The notes under the pieces: model-generated
What the model was told of the DNA's origin: nothing
The model's input: the letters and a program-made list of their open reading frames with translations, nothing else
Database searches by the model: none
Shown here: positions 27,574 through 35,440 of the stretch, piece after piece
How positions within the stretch are numbered: position 1 is the stretch's first letter
How the letters are laid out: each line of letters opens with the position of its first letter
Assembly (NCBI GenBank): GCA_021802115.1
Contig: JAKABA010000001.1
Location: 119,306-183,305, forward strand
DNA from: a bacterium
GTDB taxonomy: Bacteria > Chloroflexota > Dormibacteria > UBA8260 > Bog-877
DNA: 64,000 nucleotides
Direction of reading: 5' to 3'
Translations under genes and position numbers: made by a program

Positions 27574-28464
27574 TCAGCCGGCCACCGGGCCGCCAGGCGC
27601 TCCCACCCGGTCGGGCCGGCTGTAGACGTTGCAGCGCTCTCCGCGCAGGAACCCGATCAGGGTGACCCCGAGTAGCTCTGCCGTCTGCACCGCCAAAGAG
27701 GACGGCGCTGAGATCGAAGCCACCAATGCCACCTGGGCGGCTGCCGCCTTCTGCACGATCTCGAATCCCGCCCGGCCGCTCACGACCATGGCGCTGTTGG
27801 TGAGGGGCAGGCGATCCTCTGCCAGGGCGCGCCCCACCAGCTTGTCAACCGCGTTGTGGCGGCCCACGTCTTCGGCGACCACCATGGAGCTGCCGTCCCA
27901 AGCGATCAGCCCGGCCGCGTGCAGGCCCCCGGTCGAGCTGAAGACGCGTTGGGACGCGGCCAGCATTTCGGGGAGGCGGAAGATGCGCTCGATTGGCCAG
28001 ATGAAGTCGCCTTCGACGGGATCCTGGAATCTCTGGAGCGCCTCCAGGGTCGCGGCGCCACAGATGCCGCAGGCGCTGCTGGAGGGTAGGGCGCGCTGCC
28101 AGCCCAGGCCGCCGTCTGGCAGCGGGGCGCGCAGCTTGACGTCGACCAGATTCTCCGCCTCGGGGTCCAGCTCAAGCTCCAGTTGGGGGAAGTGCAGGTC
28201 GCGCTGGCCACTGGGAGCGATTCGGACCGAGGTGATCTCAGCGAGCCTGGCCACCACGCCCTCGGCGTGGAGCAGACCGAGGGCCAGCTCCAGATCCGAC
28301 CCCGGGGTGCGCAGCAGGATCGCCAGCGGCTGGGAGTTGACCATCAGCTGGAGGGCCTCCTCGCGCGCCACCTCGTCGAACGCCGGGCCGACCGCGTTCC
28401 CCTGAATGCGCGAGATCTGGACCCGCTGCTGGCCGGTTCGGGACGGGGCCGGTTGCACGTCCAT
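27574..28464 (-). CDS. fdhD: Formate dehydrogenase accessory sulfurtransferase
   Basis: 296 residues. FdhD passes sulfur from IscS to the molybdenum cofactor of formate dehydrogenase. The functional C132-x2-C135 pair is in S-A-C-G-I-C-G; other family segments are T-P-G-S-D-L-E-L-A-L-G-L-L, F-S-S-T-G-G-L-H-A-A and E-D-V-G-R-H-N-A-V-D-K-L-V-G. No formate dehydrogenase subunit gene is in the window, so the client enzyme is encoded elsewhere. Confidence 0.93.
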   Translation of the reverse strand: MDVQPAPSRTGQQRVQISRIQGNAVGPAFDEVAREEALQLMVNSQPLAILLRTPGSDLELALGLLHAEGVVARLAEITSVRIAPSGQRDLHFPQLELELDPEAENLVDVKLRAPLPDGGLGWQRALPSSSACGICGAATLEALQRFQDPVEGDFIWPIERIFRLPEMLAASQRVFSSTGGLHAAGLIAWDGSSMVVAEDVGRHNAVDKLVGRALAEDRLPLTNSAMVVSGRAGFEIVQKAAAAQVALVASISAPSSLAVQTAELLGVTLIGFLRGERCNVYSRPDRVGAPGGPVAG

Positions 28465-28516
28465 ACCCCGATCCTACCCATCCCGTGGCGCAAGCGGCTG
28501 GTGTGCCCGGGTGCCG

Positions 28517-29548
28517 CTATTCGTCGTGGGGGCAGCTTCCCACCGGCTCCCCGTGGTGACAGCCGCAGCGATCCGAGGTCTCCTCCAGCAGCAGGTCGCC
28601 ATCTGGGAAGTTCAGCCTCGGCCCCGGGTCCATGTCCGAGTGAGCCACCAGGCGGGCCCGCAGCACGTAGCAGACGCGGCCCCCACAGGAGGTAGCTGCC
28701 AGCATGTTGGGGTTGCCCGCCCGGACCAGGCGATCCGCCATGACGGCCGAATCCACATGGTCGATCCGGCGGTGGCCCACCGAGGTGTAGTACGAGCCCA
28801 GGCTCATGTCCATAGGGGCGCCGGGATCCCCAGCCAGGGCTGCTGCCACCACTTCGGGCACGCACCCCGCCCCCAGCTCGGTCAGCCTGCGAGTCAGGCT
28901 GCCGCCTGTGTCAGAGGCCAGCACGGGGGCGCTTCTCTGGGCCAGCAGCGGGCCGGCGTCGATGGCCCTGGCCACCCTCTGGAAGCTGACACCGGCCTCG
29001 CGCTCCCCGTTCACGATCGCCCAGTAGACCGGTTCCGGGCCGCGGTATTTTGGCAGCAGCGATGGGTGCACGTTGACCCAGCCCAACTCGGGGATGCCCA
29101 GGGCGCGCTCTCCCAGGATCTGGTCGAAGCTGGCGATCATGAACAGGTCCGCTCGGAGCCGCTCCAGGGCCACCAGCGAGTCGTACTCGTTGACCCTGGC
29201 TAGTCTCAGCAGGGGCACGCCGAGGTGGTCAGCCACCTGGCTGAGCGCATTCTCCCCGGCGATGGCGGGGTTGGCCCCCACGCTGGTGGCAATCCCGGCG
29301 ATCTGCACCCCGGCGTCGATCAGGGCGAGCAGCAGGGCCAGGCTGAAGTCGGACGGGAAGCCGGCGAAGCCCACTCGAGGCCCGCCCCGAGGAGCCATGT
29401 GATCGCGGGCTCCCGGAAGCGGCGGGACTAGCAGGTCGGGGACCATGCGGAACTCGGACTTGGCCCACAACCAACTCTCCACCTCAGCCAGCCAGGGGCT
29501 GGAGGGCTGCGCGGTCGCGGTCGGGCCCGGGTGCAGCACGGTGACCAT
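28517..29548 (-). CDS. Formyltransferase-family protein with Cys/His-rich tail
   Basis: 343 residues. Residues about 58-210 are a formyltransferase domain with the complete catalytic triad N159, H161 (in N-V-H-P-S-L-L-P-K-Y-R-G) and D197 (in A-I-D-A-G-P-L). Residues 220-320 resemble the FMT C-terminal barrel. The extreme C-terminus (326-343) carries C328, C330, H331, H332, C339 and H341, a likely metal site not seen in Met-tRNA formyltransferase. It is the first gene of the fdhD-mobA-DUF6457 operon, so a role in formate/formyl metabolism or metal delivery is more likely than tRNA formylation. The start could be an internal ATG (codon 35 or 51). Confidence 0.75.
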   Translation of the reverse strand: MVTVLHPGPTATAQPSSPWLAEVESWLWAKSEFRMVPDLLVPPLPGARDHMAPRGGPRVGFAGFPSDFSLALLLALIDAGVQIAGIATSVGANPAIAGENALSQVADHLGVPLLRLARVNEYDSLVALERLRADLFMIASFDQILGERALGIPELGWVNVHPSLLPKYRGPEPVYWAIVNGEREAGVSFQRVARAIDAGPLLAQRSAPVLASDTGGSLTRRLTELGAGCVPEVVAAALAGDPGAPMDMSLGSYYTSVGHRRIDHVDSAVMADRLVRAGNPNMLAATSCGGRVCYVLRARLVAHSDMDPGPRLNFPDGDLLLEETSDRCGCHHGEPVGSCPHDE

Positions 29549-29647
29549 GGTAGCTGCCGCTCTCCAGCCGACATCGAACGGTCCGTCACCATTTCGTTGA
29601 CCTGGCGCTACGCGGTTGCGGATCCAGGGTGTCAGACTCTCGGTCTA

Positions 29648-31420
29648 ATGGCAGTAGAAGGCCGGGCGCGGAAGACCGGTAGCTCCGTCGCTCAGGGGAT
29701 AGAAGATCTGGCCCAGTCCTGGGCCCATCTCGCCCGCGAGATGGCTCCCGAGGTACCTGAACTCCCGGCTGTGCTGCAGCAGGAGGTGGTCTCGCTCAAC
29801 GTGGGGGAGATCACCGAGGATCGCCTCAACCAGGTCGCCCACGCGATCGTCCAGAGGGTTAGCGACGCCGGGTTCTCGGAGCAGGCCGCCGCGCTGCAGC
29901 GGCGGATGGGACGAGCCATGTACGAGCTGCTCCTACTGATCGCCACCGAGGAGGAGCTGCGCACCATGGGGATGCTGCTGGAGGCGTCGGCCCCTCCGGG
30001 CCCGGCGACACCTCCAAGTCCGGCGGCGCCCCCGCCCCGTCCCGCGGCGGTCCCGACCGCGGCGGCTCCTCCACTCCCGGCGGTGGCTCCCGCACCGCCT
30101 GCGCCAGCTCCGAACTCGGATCGTGTCGGCGGCGGGCAGGCTGCCTCAGGGCGGCCACCGGTCACCGCGCCGTCCACCGATCCCCAGCCTCTGACTGCTG
30201 GTCCGGCGTCCGCTGCGTCCCCAGCGCCAGTGGCGGTCCCTCCCCTGGCGGCACCGCCGGCGCCGGCCAGGGCGGCCACCCCAAGCGGCGCCTCACCCCT
30301 CAGTGCGCCGTCCACTGATCCCCAGCCTCGGAGTACGGGTCCGGCGTCCGCTGCGCCTCCATTGCCGGTGGCGGTGCCCCCCCTGACGGCGCCGCCGGCG
30401 CCGGCCAGGGCGGCCACCCCAAGCGGCGCCTCACCAACCTCGAGTGCGCCTGTCGCAGCTGGCCGTCCTGGGCCGGCGGCGGCGCCCACCCAGGGTGCTG
30501 TACCCGTGGCTGAGGCTGATCCGCAACTGTCGGCGCCCATGTTCACCCGGGTCGAGGCCCCTTCGGTGACCGCGCCGCCACCGGCCCCGGCCGCCGCGGA
30601 GGTAGCCGATGCGGAAGCTGGGCTGTGGGGTTTCGACCCGGCCGAGCGAGAGAGCCCGCCTGACGTGGCGGCCGGGTCGGCGCCACCACCGGTCGATCCC
30701 GTCGCGGTCGTGGGGGAGGCGGCTCTGGCCGTCGAGTCGCGCCCTGCCGGTTCCGCTTCGGGATCCTCCACCGCCGACACATCGCCGGCGTCGCCGCACG
30801 GCTGGACGGTGAGGCTATCGCCTCGGGCCGCGCGCGAGCGGGAGAGCCGGCTGCGCAAGCGGCTGGATGAGCTCCCGGCCCTGACCGATGCGATCGTCGC
30901 CCAGGTGCACGAGCAGCGCCGCGCCGTCTCGGACCGGGGGATGGCGCGGGAGGCGGTTCACGCCGCCTCCGAGCAGTCGGCGCCCAGCGAGCTCGCCGTG
31001 GCGGTTACGCGCATGGCCGAGCTGATCGATGGGCACCGGCTGACCGAGGCGGCGGCGCTGGCGCTGCGTGCCTCCGAGGCATTCCCGGGAGAGGTCGCAG
31101 CCGACCTGGCCTGCCGCGTCGGAGAGGCAGCCCGGCACTCCAAGGACGACGACCTGGCCACCCTGTGCTTCACGACCTCGGTACTGGCTGCCCCTCCTGG
31201 GGATCCCGCCTGCTGGCAGTTGGCCGGCATGGCCCTGGAGCGCAAGGACCCCCGCCTGGCCCCGATCTGGATGGAGTTCCTTGCCAAGCTCCTGCGGGCG
31301 AGGGGCGCCGACGAGGACGCCGTGGTGGTCTACCGCCAGCTCCTGAGCCTCACCCCAAGGCGTGAGGATGTGCGCGACATCCTGCGCCTCGCGTCGCTCA
31401 CCGGCGTGCTTCCGGACTAA
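29648..31420 (+). CDS. Pro/Ala-rich protein with TPR-like C-terminal domain
   Basis: 590 residues from ATG 29648. Residues 1-115 are helical and acidic; 115-390 are Pro/Ala/Ser-rich low complexity, including a tandem 46-residue duplication; 395-590 contain helix pairs (A-E-L-I-D-G-H-R-L-T-E-A-A-A-L, then D-D-L-A-T-L-C-F, then D-A-V-V-V-Y-R-Q-L-L) resembling tetratricopeptide repeats. No signal peptide. Divergent from the formyltransferase gene. Function unknown; the shape suggests a cytoplasmic scaffold or secretion-linked adaptor, but this is speculation. Confidence 0.6.
   Translation: MAVEGRARKTGSSVAQGIEDLAQSWAHLAREMAPEVPELPAVLQQEVVSLNVGEITEDRLNQVAHAIVQRVSDAGFSEQAAALQRRMGRAMYELLLLIATEEELRTMGMLLEASAPPGPATPPSPAAPPPRPAAVPTAAAPPLPAVAPAPPAPAPNSDRVGGGQAASGRPPVTAPSTDPQPLTAGPASAASPAPVAVPPLAAPPAPARAATPSGASPLSAPSTDPQPRSTGPASAAPPLPVAVPPLTAPPAPARAATPSGASPTSSAPVAAGRPGPAAAPTQGAVPVAEADPQLSAPMFTRVEAPSVTAPPPAPAAAEVADAEAGLWGFDPAERESPPDVAAGSAPPPVDPVAVVGEAALAVESRPAGSASGSSTADTSPASPHGWTVRLSPRAARERESRLRKRLDELPALTDAIVAQVHEQRRAVSDRGMAREAVHAASEQSAPSELAVAVTRMAELIDGHRLTEAAALALRASEAFPGEVAADLACRVGEAARHSKDDDLATLCFTTSVLAAPPGDPACWQLAGMALERKDPRLAPIWMEFLAKLLRARGADEDAVVVYRQLLSLTPRREDVRDILRLASLTGVLPD
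30167..30434 (+). repeat. Tandem repeat, 138-bp period, two copies
   Basis: Both units begin GCGCCGTCCAC (30167 and 30305) and share long identical stretches such as the GCCGGCGCCGGCCAGGGCGG segment. The period is 138 bp (46 codons), so the reading frame of the host gene is kept. It encodes a Pro/Ala linker. Confidence 0.75.
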
Positions 31421-31938
31421 GGCCGTTTCACCAGCCTCACCCGGCGTCGGGGCCGCGCTCTGCCAATTTCCTGCTTGGGCACCACGCTGATGCTCCCGTC
31501 ACTCTCCATCTCCACCAGGGTGGTGTCGGATACCCCGTCGACGCCGTGCTCACGCAGGGCCATCTCGGCTTCGTCGGGGTCCACCCCCTCGTGCTTGAGG
31601 GCACCGGGGATCCAGGCCCCGTGGCTGGCCAGGACGGTGGCGGGTGACTGCAGCAGGTGGCTGACGACCGGGCTCCGCAGACGCGCCCAGCCCACCCCCC
31701 AGTTGAGCAGGAAGAGGGTGCCGATGATGAGCAGGCCGCCCAGCAGGGAGCTGTCGGGGCCGGTCATGGCCGGCTGCACCGCGTTGGCCACGAGCAGCAC
31801 CAAGACCAAGTCGAAGATGGTCATCTGGCCGAGTTCGCGCTTGCCGAACACGCGTAGCGCGATCATGAGCACCAGGTAGATGGCTATGGAACGCACCACC
31901 AGGTCCCATGGCGCGATCGCAAGATGGGTCAGATCCAC
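31417..31938 (-). CDS. DUF421/YetF-family membrane protein
   Basis: 173 residues from GTG 31936-31938, chosen because a full AAGGAGG lies 6 nt upstream. Three N-terminal TM helices (A-I-Y-L-V-L-M-I-A-L-R-V-F-G-K-R-E-L-G-Q-M-T is the family hallmark), then a cytoplasmic domain with G-A-L-K-H-E-G-V-D-P and a basic tail. The family (YcaP/YetF/YkjA) is widespread; some Bacillus members act in spore-membrane lipid processes, but function here is unknown. Its stop overlaps the stop of the upstream plus-strand gene (convergent, 4 nt). Confidence 0.85.
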   Translation of the reverse strand: MDLTHLAIAPWDLVVRSIAIYLVLMIALRVFGKRELGQMTIFDLVLVLLVANAVQPAMTGPDSSLLGGLLIIGTLFLLNWGVGWARLRSPVVSHLLQSPATVLASHGAWIPGALKHEGVDPDEAEMALREHGVDGVSDTTLVEMESDGSISVVPKQEIGRARPRRRVRLVKRP

Positions 31939-32038
31939 AACGATCCTCCTTGGATGAGACAGCGGCGGCGGGGTCTTCTCCCCCGCTTGGGGCAATCCTG
32001 CCTGAACGGGCGGGCGAGCGTCTCCATTCGATCCCTGT

Positions 32039-32749
32039 GTGGATGACACCGAGGTGAGCGACTCGGCGCCGAGGCGGCCGCTGGTAATAGCCCATCGTGG
32101 GGCGTCGGGCACCCTCCCTGGCAATAGCCTGGAGGCCTTTGAGAGGGCGGTCGCCGTCGGTGCCGACATGATCGAATTCGATGTCCGCCGTTCCGCCGAT
32201 GACCAGTTGATTGTGTTCCACGACGCCGAGGTAGCCCATCGGCCGGTGGGCCGGTTGACTCGACAGGAAATCCTCGGCTTGACCGGCCTCCTGCCCCCGC
32301 TGCTGGACGAGGTGCTGGAGCTGACCCGGGGCAGGGTCGGCCTCGACGTGGAGCTGAAGGAGAGCGGAGTGACCAATCGGGTTGTCCGTTCGGTGGCTGC
32401 CGGGGCGGATCCTGAGACCGCCGTCTTGAGCTCCTTTCTGGAGGAGGTAGTGGCAGAGCTTGCCGACCTCGCGCCTGGGTTCGGGCGGGGCCTGATCGTG
32501 GGCAGGCAGACGATCGCGATGGGCCGTCACAGCGCCGTGGCGCGGGCGCTGCGCTCGCGGGCTACCCACCTGATCTTGCAGCGAGGGCTGGCCCGCGAGC
32601 GGGTTCTGAAGTCGGCGGCTGGCCAAGGGCTCACGGTGTTTGTCTGGACCGTCGACGACCGGAGGTCGCTGGCTCGCTACCTCGGCAACCCTCTGGTCCA
32701 GGGGGTTGTCACGAACCTCCCGGAACGCGCCCTGGCCCTGCGCGGCTGA
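32039..32749 (+). CDS. Glycerophosphodiester phosphodiesterase
   Basis: 236 residues, GTG start at 32039 (GTG 32054 is an alternative). TIM-barrel GDPD motifs: A-H-R-G-A-S-G-T-L-P-G-N-S (first catalytic His-Arg), E-F-D-V-R-R-S-A-D-D, V-F-H-D and V-W-T-V-D-D near the C-terminus. Hydrolyses glycerophosphodiesters to glycerol-3-phosphate and an alcohol. No signal peptide, so cytoplasmic. Divergent from the DUF421 gene. Confidence 0.9.
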   Translation: MDDTEVSDSAPRRPLVIAHRGASGTLPGNSLEAFERAVAVGADMIEFDVRRSADDQLIVFHDAEVAHRPVGRLTRQEILGLTGLLPPLLDEVLELTRGRVGLDVELKESGVTNRVVRSVAAGADPETAVLSSFLEEVVAELADLAPGFGRGLIVGRQTIAMGRHSAVARALRSRATHLILQRGLARERVLKSAAGQGLTVFVWTVDDRRSLARYLGNPLVQGVVTNLPERALALRG

Positions 32750-33090
32750 TTCCGCCAGGCGAGCTGGTCTGGAGCCGCGATCTCACTCACTGACCGCGTT
32801 GGTCGTCGCTCGCCCGGCTGGATCAGTGACCCCGATGGGGCGGGCGAGCTTGGGTTCTGGACGGGTCACTGCGGGCGCCGGGTGCCGACCCCTGTTTGTC
32901 CCCAGTTGGGCCCTGAGCGGGAGCCGGACGTGGGGGAGGCGGACACCGAGTTCGTTTGTTCGTGATGGGTTGGGGACACCCGGGAGGTGGGTTTCGTCTG
33001 GGGCCAATGTGGCCCTGTCGTGAGCTGATTAGAGGACTCTCATTCGTTGCTCATGGGGCGGTCAAGGTCGCGGTCTAGGCTCAGCTTGAG
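32750..33090 (+). other. Intergenic region upstream of the redox operon
   Basis: No gene. TAGGCT at about 33076-33081 could be a -10 element for the operon that starts at 33091, but I found no convincing -35 partner. Confidence 0.35.
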
Positions 33091-33444
33091 ATGCTAAATT
33101 CCAAGCGCCGGTGGGTGGCGGTGATGGCCTCGGCGGGTGGGCTGATGGCGGGCGGGGCAGTGGCGCTGGCGCGCGCCCCGGGAATGCCAGCCCTGGCGGC
33201 AGGGCGTTCGGCTCCCTCGACCCTGGCGCAGCTGGAGCAACATCTCCGCGAAGAGCAGCTGGCGCTGCAAGCCCAGACCAGCCAGGTGGCCGCCACCAAA
33301 AAGGCGCTCGCTGCCGAAGCCGCCCAGCTCACTGCCGAGGCTGCCAAGCTGAGACTGGCCGCGGCTCAAGCTCCTCCCGCCACCCACACCACCACCGGCG
33401 CCTCCGGAGGCGGTGATGGTGGAGGGTCGGGCGGTGACAGCTGA
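33091..33444 (+). CDS. Small membrane-anchored coiled-coil protein with C-terminal H-x-T-T-G-A-S tail
   Basis: 117 residues. Basic N-terminus and hydrophobic segment (7-30; anchor or signal), then an amphipathic Gln/Ala/Glu helix (42-92), then a Pro/Thr/Gly tail with T101-T102-G103-A104-S105 followed by a Gly/Asp-rich end. T-G-A-S fits the (S/T)-G-A-(S/T) core that ApbE flavinylates, with S105 as the predicted FMN site; the usual Asp three residues before the core is His99. First gene of the operon containing apbE. No known FMN-binding domain is present, so this would be a minimal flavin carrier. The protein is otherwise unrecognised. Confidence 0.65.
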   Translation: MLNSKRRWVAVMASAGGLMAGGAVALARAPGMPALAAGRSAPSTLAQLEQHLREEQLALQAQTSQVAATKKALAAEAAQLTAEAAKLRLAAAQAPPATHTTTGASGGGDGGGSGGDS

Positions 33445-33778
33445 GTGGCAAGCAGCCGCACAGCGGTCGACTGAGGGCCGGCGGCGCGCGCGCCGCCGGA
33501 TCACTCCGTGGGCGGCTGGCATGACCGCCACGGTCGCGGCTGTCGGCGCCCTCGGTTGGGTGGCGCATGAGGCCACCGCGGTCGGACCCAAAGGTGGCAG
33601 CCGGGCCAGCCTGAGCCGGGCGCTGGGCCAGGATGAGACCAGGCTGGCCGCGTTGGAACGCACGACGGCCGCCGAGCAACGTCGCCTGGCTGCCTTGGGC
33701 GGCGCCCACGCCCTGGTGCTGCCGGCTCTGCCGCCGCCTCCCGCGCACGCTACCACGGGTGCATCTGGTGTCCCTTGA
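33413..33778 (+). CDS. Second small membrane protein with H-x-T-T-G-A-S tail
   Basis: 121 residues, overlapping the previous gene by 32 nt. Arg-rich N-terminus (18-29), one TM helix (about 33-50, N-in/C-out by the positive-inside rule), a helical spacer with L-A-A-L-E-R-T-T-A-A-E-Q-R-R-L-A-A-L, a Pro-rich stretch, and a tail ending T114-T115-G116-A117-S118-G-V-P. The tail P-P-A-H-A-T-T-G-A-S-G closely copies that of the preceding protein although the rest differs, which argues that the tail is functional. S118 is the predicted FMN attachment site. Confidence 0.65.
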   Translation: MMVEGRAVTAEWQAAAQRSTEGRRRARRRITPWAAGMTATVAAVGALGWVAHEATAVGPKGGSRASLSRALGQDETRLAALERTTAAEQRRLAALGGAHALVLPALPPPPAHATTGASGVP

Positions 33779-34727
33779 GCCGGGCGCTGGCGAGGTGATC
33801 AGCCGGGTCCGAGCCATGGCCACGGACATCACGGTCCGGGCGGTCGGCGGCACCGACGACATGGCCGAGCGGCTGGGGCCGACGTTGGCGGTTTTCTCCG
33901 CGGTGGAGGCCAGCTGCACCAGGTTCGTCGCCACCAGCCCACTGATGCGGGCCAACGCCAGCCCCTACCGGTGGCACCGGTTGCCGCCACTTTGCTTTGC
34001 GGCGATGGTTGAAGCTGATCGCGCCTACCAACGCACCTCGGGGCGATTCGACCCCCGGGTGCTGGTCGACCTGCTGCGCCTCGGATACGACCGGTCGCTC
34101 CCGTTTGCGAGCGGCCCTCTGGCGCTCGCCGGCCCGCGACCGCAACGCCGACGGATCTTCAGCCCGTGGCGTCCCCGCTTTCGGGGCAGCTCCGGGGAGG
34201 TTCTGCTGGGACGGCACCCAGTTGACCTGGGCGGGATCGGCAAGGGGCTGGCCGTCCGCTGGGCCAGCCGGACTCTGGCGCGGCTAGCCCCAGATCACCT
34301 GATCGAGGCGGGCGGGGACTGCTACTGCTCGGGTCGCGCCCCCGATGGGGGCCCGTGGAAGGTCGCGGTCGAGGACCCCACCGGAGGAGCGACGCCCGTC
34401 GCCGTCCTGGCGCTCACCGACCGCGCCTGCACCACCTCATCGTTGCGCCTGCGCCGATGGAAGCTCGGTGGTGAGCCGGTGCACCACTTGGTAGACCCTC
34501 GGACCGGCAGCCCAGGCGGCACCGGTCTGCTGGCGGTCACGGTGGTTGGCCATGACCCGGCAGTTGCCGAGGTTTGGAGCAAGGTGGTGTTCTTGGCGGG
34601 AGCCCGCGGAGCTCCCGGACTGGCAACCCGGAAGGGACTCGCCGCCCTGTGGGTGGGCACCGGCGGCGATCTCGGCATCAGCCCAACCATGCGTCAGTAC
34701 GTCCAGTGGCAAGTGAAGTCGGCGTGA
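33759..34727 (+). CDS. apbE: FAD:protein FMN transferase
   Basis: 322 residues from GTG 33759 (GTG 33768 and 33798 are alternatives; the first two overlap the previous gene). ApbE transfers FMN from FAD to a Ser/Thr of target proteins. Family marks: M-A-T-D-I-T-V at the start, S-G-R-F-D-P-R-V, V-D-L-G-G-I-G-K-G-L-A, E-A-G-G-D, and the C-terminal H-H-L-V-D-P-R-T-G-S-P, which carries metal-binding residues. I see no lipobox or signal peptide, so flavinylation may occur in the cytoplasm. Its obvious targets are the two T-T-G-A-S proteins just upstream. Confidence 0.9.
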   Translation: MHLVSLEPGAGEVISRVRAMATDITVRAVGGTDDMAERLGPTLAVFSAVEASCTRFVATSPLMRANASPYRWHRLPPLCFAAMVEADRAYQRTSGRFDPRVLVDLLRLGYDRSLPFASGPLALAGPRPQRRRIFSPWRPRFRGSSGEVLLGRHPVDLGGIGKGLAVRWASRTLARLAPDHLIEAGGDCYCSGRAPDGGPWKVAVEDPTGGATPVAVLALTDRACTTSSLRLRRWKLGGEPVHHLVDPRTGSPGGTGLLAVTVVGHDPAVAEVWSKVVFLAGARGAPGLATRKGLAALWVGTGGDLGISPTMRQYVQWQVKSA

Positions 34728-35440
34728 CCAAGGAGACTTCGCTGAGGCCCACTGTGGCCTGGCTGAGGCACCGCGCCTGGGTGAGCATCGGGCTCACGGT
34801 CCTTCTCGCCGTGGCGGGGCTGGTCATCGGCGAGATCGCAGCCGCCCTGGCGGCGCCGAGCCTTCGGGACCGGATGCTGCCGTGGATTGTCGGGCGTGGC
34901 CTCGGCATCGGTGCCTACCTCGATCTCACCCTTGTGGTCCTGCTCGGCATCTGGTTCCGCCACCCCTGGCGGGTGCGTCGGCCCGTGCTCCATCCAGCCA
35001 TGCTGATCCGTGGCCATTCGGCTCTGGCGGTGGCCTGTGCCGTCCTGGTGCTGGGCCACGTGGTCGCGATGGTCGCGGACAGCTACGCCCGGGTGGGTTG
35101 GGTGGGGGCCCTGGTGCCTGGCGAGTCCGGCTATCGGGGCTTCGCGGTGGCCCTGGGAACGCTGTCCATGTACGTGGGAGCGGTGGTCGGACTCAGCGCG
35201 CGCCTGGCCGGGGTCTTGGCGGGACGGTGGTGGCTCCCACTTCATCGTCTGGCGCTGGTCGCATTTGGGCTGGGCTGGGCTCACAGCGTGCTCACCGGCA
35301 GCGACCTCGCCGCGCTGCGGCCAATGTTCGCCATAACCGGCACCATGGTGCTGCTCCTGGCGGCCTCCAGTAGGTTGGCGGCTGGTCCCAAGGTCCCCGG
35401 CCGGGGCCAGATGGCGAGTCACAGCGGGAGTGGCGCATGA
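34724..35440 (+). CDS. Ferric-reductase-like membrane cytochrome b
   Basis: 238 residues, GTG start overlapping the apbE stop by 4 nt. About six hydrophobic helices. Four histidines form two classic pairs: H98-x13-H112 and H174-x12-H187, as in ferric-reductase/NOX-type and MsrQ-like cytochromes that hold two b haems across the membrane. It has no attached flavin/NADH domain, so it must receive electrons from a partner; the NuoF-like protein and ferredoxin encoded next are the natural candidates, with the flavinylated tails as outer acceptors (inference). Confidence 0.85.
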   Translation: MTKETSLRPTVAWLRHRAWVSIGLTVLLAVAGLVIGEIAAALAAPSLRDRMLPWIVGRGLGIGAYLDLTLVVLLGIWFRHPWRVRRPVLHPAMLIRGHSALAVACAVLVLGHVVAMVADSYARVGWVGALVPGESGYRGFAVALGTLSMYVGAVVGLSARLAGVLAGRWWLPLHRLALVAFGLGWAHSVLTGSDLAALRPMFAITGTMVLLLAASSRLAAGPKVPGRGQMASHSGSGA

